A stretch of 63,828 nucleotides of DNA from an uncultured Collinsella sp. (lineage in GTDB: Bacteria; Actinomycetota; Coriobacteriia; Coriobacteriales; Coriobacteriaceae): assembly GCA_900554495.1 (NCBI GenBank), contig USHR01000001.1, forward strand, positions 1 to 63,828. The letters are read 5' to 3'. The notes under the pieces were generated by a model that saw nothing but the letters and a program-made list of their open reading frames with translations, did not search any database and was not told the DNA's origin. Numbering within the stretch: position 1 is the first letter of the stretch; each line of letters begins with the position of its first letter. Below are positions 60,212 to 63,828 of the stretch, in pieces. The position numbers and the translations under genes were made by a program.

Positions 60212-60322
60212 CCGATGGCGGCGTTCGGGCCAGACTTACGCCCGCGCATCTGGTGGCTCGGCGGCTGGACGCTCGACCTGCGAGTTCTCTGGACACACTA
60301 CCTCTTCATTTGCAAAAAGCGA

Positions 60323-60349
60323 GGGGCGCAGAACGGTATTCTGCGCCCC
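60323..60349. terminator. Terminator at the 3' end of the PI-PLC-like gene
   Basis: An 11-bp perfect stem ggggcgcagaa/ttctgcgcccc with a 5-base loop; the minus strand continues tcgctttttgc. It probably serves both converging genes. Confidence 0.8.
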
Positions 60350-60385
60350 CCCAATCAAATCGATGTGTCCGAAAGTGCCGGTTGC

Positions 60386-62872
60386 CTATTCGCTAGTGCC
60401 TTCGCTGCCTTCACCGTCACTGGCAAGCATTGCCGCGCCGGCGACCGTTGTCGCCACGGCGGCAGCGGCGAGCCCGGCGGCGATGCCAGAGCCGTCGCCC
60501 GTGTCGGCGAGTTTTCCGGTCGAGCCCTTGCTCTTGTTACCGCCGCCGTTCTTGTCGGCGCCGTCTGCGTTGGCGCCGGTACCGGTGCCGGTGCCGGTGC
60601 CGGTACCGCCCGCGTTGCCCGAGGCTGCAACGGTAAAGCTTGCGGCTCCGTCGCTGGCGAGCGTGTAGTTCTGCGCCGCGTCGCCCAAGAGACCGTTCAC
60701 GCGCACCCAGTACGTTCCTGCGGCAAATGTTTCGCCCTCGGCCATTGCCGTGCCCGGAGCGCCGTCCGCGTCGTGCACAAACTCGAGCTGGGCCGTGCAG
60801 GCATCGGTTTCGAGCTTGCCCTCGAGTGATGCCGCAATCTTGGCGCGTACGTCTTCGCCGGCCTTAAGGCCTTCGAGTCCCTCAAAATGAGGCGTCAGCG
60901 CACGTGGATCGATATCGATGGGCACAGGGCCCTGCAGCCCCGTAACAGTCTCGTTGCCCAGGGCGTCGACATCCACATATTCGATGGCAAACGCATGTCC
61001 CGAGGCTGCTACGTTGAGTACGTTGCTGCTGTCGACAAGGCGGAAATGGCCCTCGCCAACGGTCTTGCCATCTTGGAGCGAGGCATCGCTCAGCGAGTCG
61101 CCGTACGTCATACGCATGCGGGTCGGGAGATAGCACGAAACGGTTTGCTTGTGCTGCGCATCGTTGTAATTGCGCTGGTAGATGCTCCGGGCCAGTGCCG
61201 CATCAACAAAGTCGGATGCGATGATGCCAATGTGCTTGCGGCAGTCCGCCTTTGTGCTCTCAACTCCGGTATTGTTTATATACGAGCTCTTGTACAGGTG
61301 CTCGTTGACCACTCGCGCTGCGGTAAAAGGGTTGTTTTGCGTGCAGCTCGTGTAGTTGATAAACCAGCAGCGCTCCGTTGCCTGCACCGTTGTCCCGTCC
61401 GCGGCAGTGATATCTACGGTGCTGCGCTCGAACTCGGACGCTGCCTTCAGGGCCATATCGACCCAGTCGATCTTACTGGATCCCGTGCAGTCGTAATGGT
61501 CTTGGGCATATACCTTGGTGCAATAGGGCTCTTTGGCACCCGCATTGCCCGCAGCCTCAAAGCCTCGTGCGTCTTGGACGAGGCACATGGACTTTCCGGA
61601 ATGCGCCTTGATTTTGTCGTCCCATTCAGTGAGGTCGAGGCCCCACGTGTGGCCGTCTACGCTGTCGCCGGCGAGTTTAAATCGACGCAGCAGGACGATC
61701 TTTCCGCGCACCTCGTTCAGTGTGGGGACATGGCTCGACGTATAGAACAGATCGGAGTTATTGCCCATAACATTGGCGAAAGCCGTCGTAACGCTTTCGT
61801 CGGTAGCCTCGTCGTTGCCTCGTGACACCAGCATGATGAGCGCTTCTGACGGGTGTTCGTTCAAAAATGTTTTGAAGTAACCGATGACATCGGAGAGTTG
61901 CATAAAGCCCCCGTCTTTTTTGTGCAGGTAGCATATTCCATGGTCGATGCCGGGGTCGCCGTTCTTGTCGTTCTTTCCAAGTCGGATATCAAAATAGCGA
62001 ATGCCTTCGAGCAACTGCGTGGGGATGTAATCCTGCTGGCACTTTGCAAGCGAGGTTTGGGGCTCGGTGTCGTTGTCGACGCTGCAGGTGCCCGAATCGT
62101 GAGTTCCCGGGATGCTCAGTTCGTCGAGGTACTTGCTGCCATCGACGTGGCTCATCCAACATGGTCCGTCGACGTAGCTGCTATACGTGGTCCAGTCGAT
62201 GCTGCTAACTGTGGCATTGGTCTTGTCCATGCTGTAGCCGACAAGCTCGAGCTCCCACGGAATGCTCTTACTCTTATGGCAGATCTTATTGTTGTCCTGG
62301 TCTTTGCCGTCCTTTTCTATGGCCAGGTACTTAATGTCTTTTTTCTCGGTTTCTTTCTCGACCGTGCGGTCTCGGATGATATAGGTACCGTTTGATTGAC
62401 GCTCGAACGCAAAAGAGCGACTGGCCTTGCCGTCATGCTCGCCACTCCATACGTGGATGACCTTTCCATCTTTGTCCGAGTCGCCATCGACCGACCAAAT
62501 GCTGTAGCCCGTCTTCTTGTGCTCTTCGAAATTGAGCAAGGTGCGGATAGCATACCAGTTTGTATCGTCATTCTTGGTCGTTACGTTCTCAAGGATGAGC
62601 TTGCTGGACGTGCCGTCATTAAACAGGTGGCAGACGTTGCCGATGACGTTGCCGTCTTCGTTGACGCTCGCGGTGCGAAAATAGCCCGCGGGGCGAAGAC
62701 GAATGACGAACTTGTCGAGGTTGGCCGCCGATGTGGGCGTGTCTTCTGCAAATGCCGCGCGCATGGGAAGGCCCAATCCCGCGGTTTCGGGCAGGCTTGC
62801 AAGCGGCGACAACGCCGCGAGTCCAAGGCCCAGCGTAAACGCTCGGCGACTGATGGCATGATGTTCGGTCAT
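60386..62872 (-). CDS. Tat-exported, wall-anchored phosphatidylinositol-specific phospholipase C-like protein
   Basis: An 828-residue surface enzyme. A twin-arginine signal (ISRRAFTLGLGLAAL) starts the chain; an N-terminal beta-rich region (about 50-225) is unrecognised. A PI-PLC X domain (about 250-560) shows the catalytic histidines in SIPGTHDSGT and IDHGICYLH. A repeat-like region, then a Gly/Thr tract, leads to LADTG, a hydrophobic helix and an acidic tail, a LAxTG-type sorting signal as used by class E sortases in Actinobacteria. The Gly-Thr tract is encoded by five tandem hexamers (60576-60605) and could vary in length. GGAGGAG precedes the ATG at 62872. Such enzymes cleave phosphatidylinositol or GPI anchors. 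Confidence 0.88.
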   Translation of the reverse strand: MTEHHAISRRAFTLGLGLAALSPLASLPETAGLGLPMRAAFAEDTPTSAANLDKFVIRLRPAGYFRTASVNEDGNVIGNVCHLFNDGTSSKLILENVTTKNDDTNWYAIRTLLNFEEHKKTGYSIWSVDGDSDKDGKVIHVWSGEHDGKASRSFAFERQSNGTYIIRDRTVEKETEKKDIKYLAIEKDGKDQDNNKICHKSKSIPWELELVGYSMDKTNATVSSIDWTTYSSYVDGPCWMSHVDGSKYLDELSIPGTHDSGTCSVDNDTEPQTSLAKCQQDYIPTQLLEGIRYFDIRLGKNDKNGDPGIDHGICYLHKKDGGFMQLSDVIGYFKTFLNEHPSEALIMLVSRGNDEATDESVTTAFANVMGNNSDLFYTSSHVPTLNEVRGKIVLLRRFKLAGDSVDGHTWGLDLTEWDDKIKAHSGKSMCLVQDARGFEAAGNAGAKEPYCTKVYAQDHYDCTGSSKIDWVDMALKAASEFERSTVDITAADGTTVQATERCWFINYTSCTQNNPFTAARVVNEHLYKSSYINNTGVESTKADCRKHIGIIASDFVDAALARSIYQRNYNDAQHKQTVSCYLPTRMRMTYGDSLSDASLQDGKTVGEGHFRLVDSSNVLNVAASGHAFAIEYVDVDALGNETVTGLQGPVPIDIDPRALTPHFEGLEGLKAGEDVRAKIAASLEGKLETDACTAQLEFVHDADGAPGTAMAEGETFAAGTYWVRVNGLLGDAAQNYTLASDGAASFTVAASGNAGGTGTGTGTGTGANADGADKNGGGNKSKGSTGKLADTGDGSGIAAGLAAAAVATTVAGAAMLASDGEGSEGTSE

Positions 62873-62915
62873 AACTCCTCCATTCGCAGGGTGCGGTAAT
62901 GCGCTCATTTTGGTC

Positions 62916-62921
62916 ACTATA
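62916..62921 (-). promoter_or_regulatory. Candidate -10 box of the PI-PLC-like gene
   Basis: TATAGT on the minus strand, about 45 bp before the start codon; the -35 region is weak. The rest of the 305-bp gap up to 63177 contains only the terminator at 63080. Confidence 0.4.
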
Positions 62922-63079
62922 CTGCCCGGATGTTTAAAGGTGTCGGCTTAAATTGTGTGCGCGGCGCTATAAATCGGCGGGCGGACGTGTTTGGGTGCTT
63001 GCCTATTTGTGCTGCTACCGCGCTGGGGGTGGTTTTGCCGCCCGGCACCCTCGCGTTCGCCGGCTATCGGCATAAGAAA

Positions 63080-63105
63080 GGGAGGGTCGGTTTACCGGCC
63101 CTCCC
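63080..63105 (-). terminator. Terminator after the lipoprotein gene
   Basis: gggaggg and ccctccc arms with a short inner cgg/ccg pairing; the minus strand continues tttctta. Confidence 0.75.
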
Positions 63106-63177
63106 TTAGTACGAAACGCTGGGGCACCGCCGCTTGTTGGCACTGCGCTCGTGTTTTTCGTTACGCTCGCGAGTCGC

Positions 63178-63771
63178 TTAGCGCTTAATCTCGATATCGT
63201 CGAGCTTAACATCCATGGCCTCGGTCTTGGCCTTGGCGATGTCGTCGGCAAATTCCAGAGACTTCATCATGGTCTCGACGGCGTCCTTGTGCTCCTCGAC
63301 GTTGTCGATGCGCACGTAGACGCTGCCGCCGCCTGCTTCGGTGAAGTACTCAGTCGTCACGCCGCCCGAGTGCGTAAAGTAGGCGCTGCGCCAGGTCTTG
63401 CCGTTGTACTTAACGGGATCGCTCTCGGTCCATCCGGAGTTGGCCTTCCACTTTGCCTCGTAGTCAAACAGTTCATCGGCGTTCTTGTCAGGATCGAAGA
63501 CGGGGATGAAGCGGTCGCTGGCATGCTCGCTCTCGGTGAACTTAAACTGGGCCCTGTCGGCGGTATCGCCTGCGACGTCCGTGATTTCGACGTCCTCGGG
63601 GACTTCGACCTTAAACCAAATGAAGTCGGTCCTCATATCCACGGCTGGTTTTTCTGCTCCGCCGCCACCGCCACTTCCGGTAGCGCCGCCGCTGCCACCG
63701 CAGCCCACCAGGGCAACTGCGGCAAAGAGACTGATGCAGAGGGTGAGAATCGCAAAGGCCTTCTTTTTCAT
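63178..63771 (-). CDS. Lipoprotein of unknown function
   Basis: A 197-residue exported lipoprotein: a signal peptide with lipobox LVGC (Cys24), a Gly/Ser-rich linker of about 15 residues, then a compact domain of mixed strands ending with a basic helix. No family is recognised. A ribosome site GAGGAGGAC precedes the ATG at 63771. It is followed by a terminator and lies upstream of the PI-PLC-like gene on the same strand, though each appears to have its own transcript. Confidence 0.85.
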   Translation of the reverse strand: MKKKAFAILTLCISLFAAVALVGCGGSGGATGSGGGGGAEKPAVDMRTDFIWFKVEVPEDVEITDVAGDTADRAQFKFTESEHASDRFIPVFDPDKNADELFDYEAKWKANSGWTESDPVKYNGKTWRSAYFTHSGGVTTEYFTEAGGGSVYVRIDNVEEHKDAVETMMKSLEFADDIAKAKTEAMDVKLDDIEIKR

Positions 63772-63828
63772 GGTCGTGTCCTCCTCGATCTGTAACCGCC
63801 CATGGATTACCTGCCTTTACTGTACGCG

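Overview
The window is a 63.8 kb chromosomal segment from a high-GC, anaerobic, Gram-positive-type bacterium. The gene content (iron-only [FeFe] hydrogenase with a GltD-like flavoprotein, EFR1-type ferredoxin, superoxide reductase, Fhs, YerC, AddAB, a Tat-exported protein ending in an LAxTG-type sorting signal) and the density of intergenic palindromes suggest an intestinal Coriobacteriia member, most likely Collinsella. That assignment is inference; no rRNA or tRNA gene is present to confirm it.

Layout. 0.1-3.3 kb: copper efflux operon on the minus strand (copA, copZ-like, csoR) with a CsoR-type operator. 3.3-7.3 kb: a six-unit, 80-bp-period array of palindromes, then a Ser/Thr kinase-like gene broken by a frameshift and an FHA-domain gene; a seventh solitary repeat unit lies on the far side. 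7.5-9.9 kb: DEAD-box RNA helicase with a very long RGG-type tail. 10.4-17.6 kb: redox region with an EFR1-type flavodoxin/ferredoxin, then a four-gene run: NuoF-fragment/GltD-like flavoprotein, [FeFe] hydrogenase, Tat/lipoprotein substrate-binding protein, and an ABC permease fused to its ATPase. 17.8-24.7 kb: orphan RelB/DinJ antitoxin, CPBP protease gene interrupted by an in-frame UGA, YgiQ radical SAM protein, DUF1275 membrane protein, FucO-type alcohol dehydrogenase, M42 peptidase. 24.8-30.3 kb: HTH-HipA kinase fusion, mnmA, cysK with a divergent Rrf2 regulator and a strong operator palindrome, a small holin-like membrane protein, YerC.

30.5-49.7 kb is mainly a DNA-maintenance region: addB-addA, dnaE, a SWIM/SNF2 helicase, superoxide reductase, a NadE-like protein that has lost its catalytic motifs, and ruvC-ruvA-ruvB behind a LexA-like box. 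49.8-63.8 kb: fhs, two membrane-anchored surface or regulatory proteins, a CDF metal transporter, a double zinc-ribbon protein, a HicB-like/HTH protein next to an ADP-ribosylglycohydrolase, a PH-like small protein, a large cell-wall PI-PLC-like enzyme, and a lipoprotein.

Two themes stand out. First, the intergenic regions carry many different palindromic elements: a 57-bp hairpin repeated at 80-bp period, a 29-bp half-site present in opposite pairings at two loci, a 138-bp MITE-like element, a 123-bp nested hairpin, and several single-copy palindromes. Second, toxin-antitoxin-like parts appear in unusual combinations: one related HTH module is attached to a HipA kinase at 24.9 kb and to a HicB domain at 59.5 kb. 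All functional statements come from motif reading; no database search was possible.
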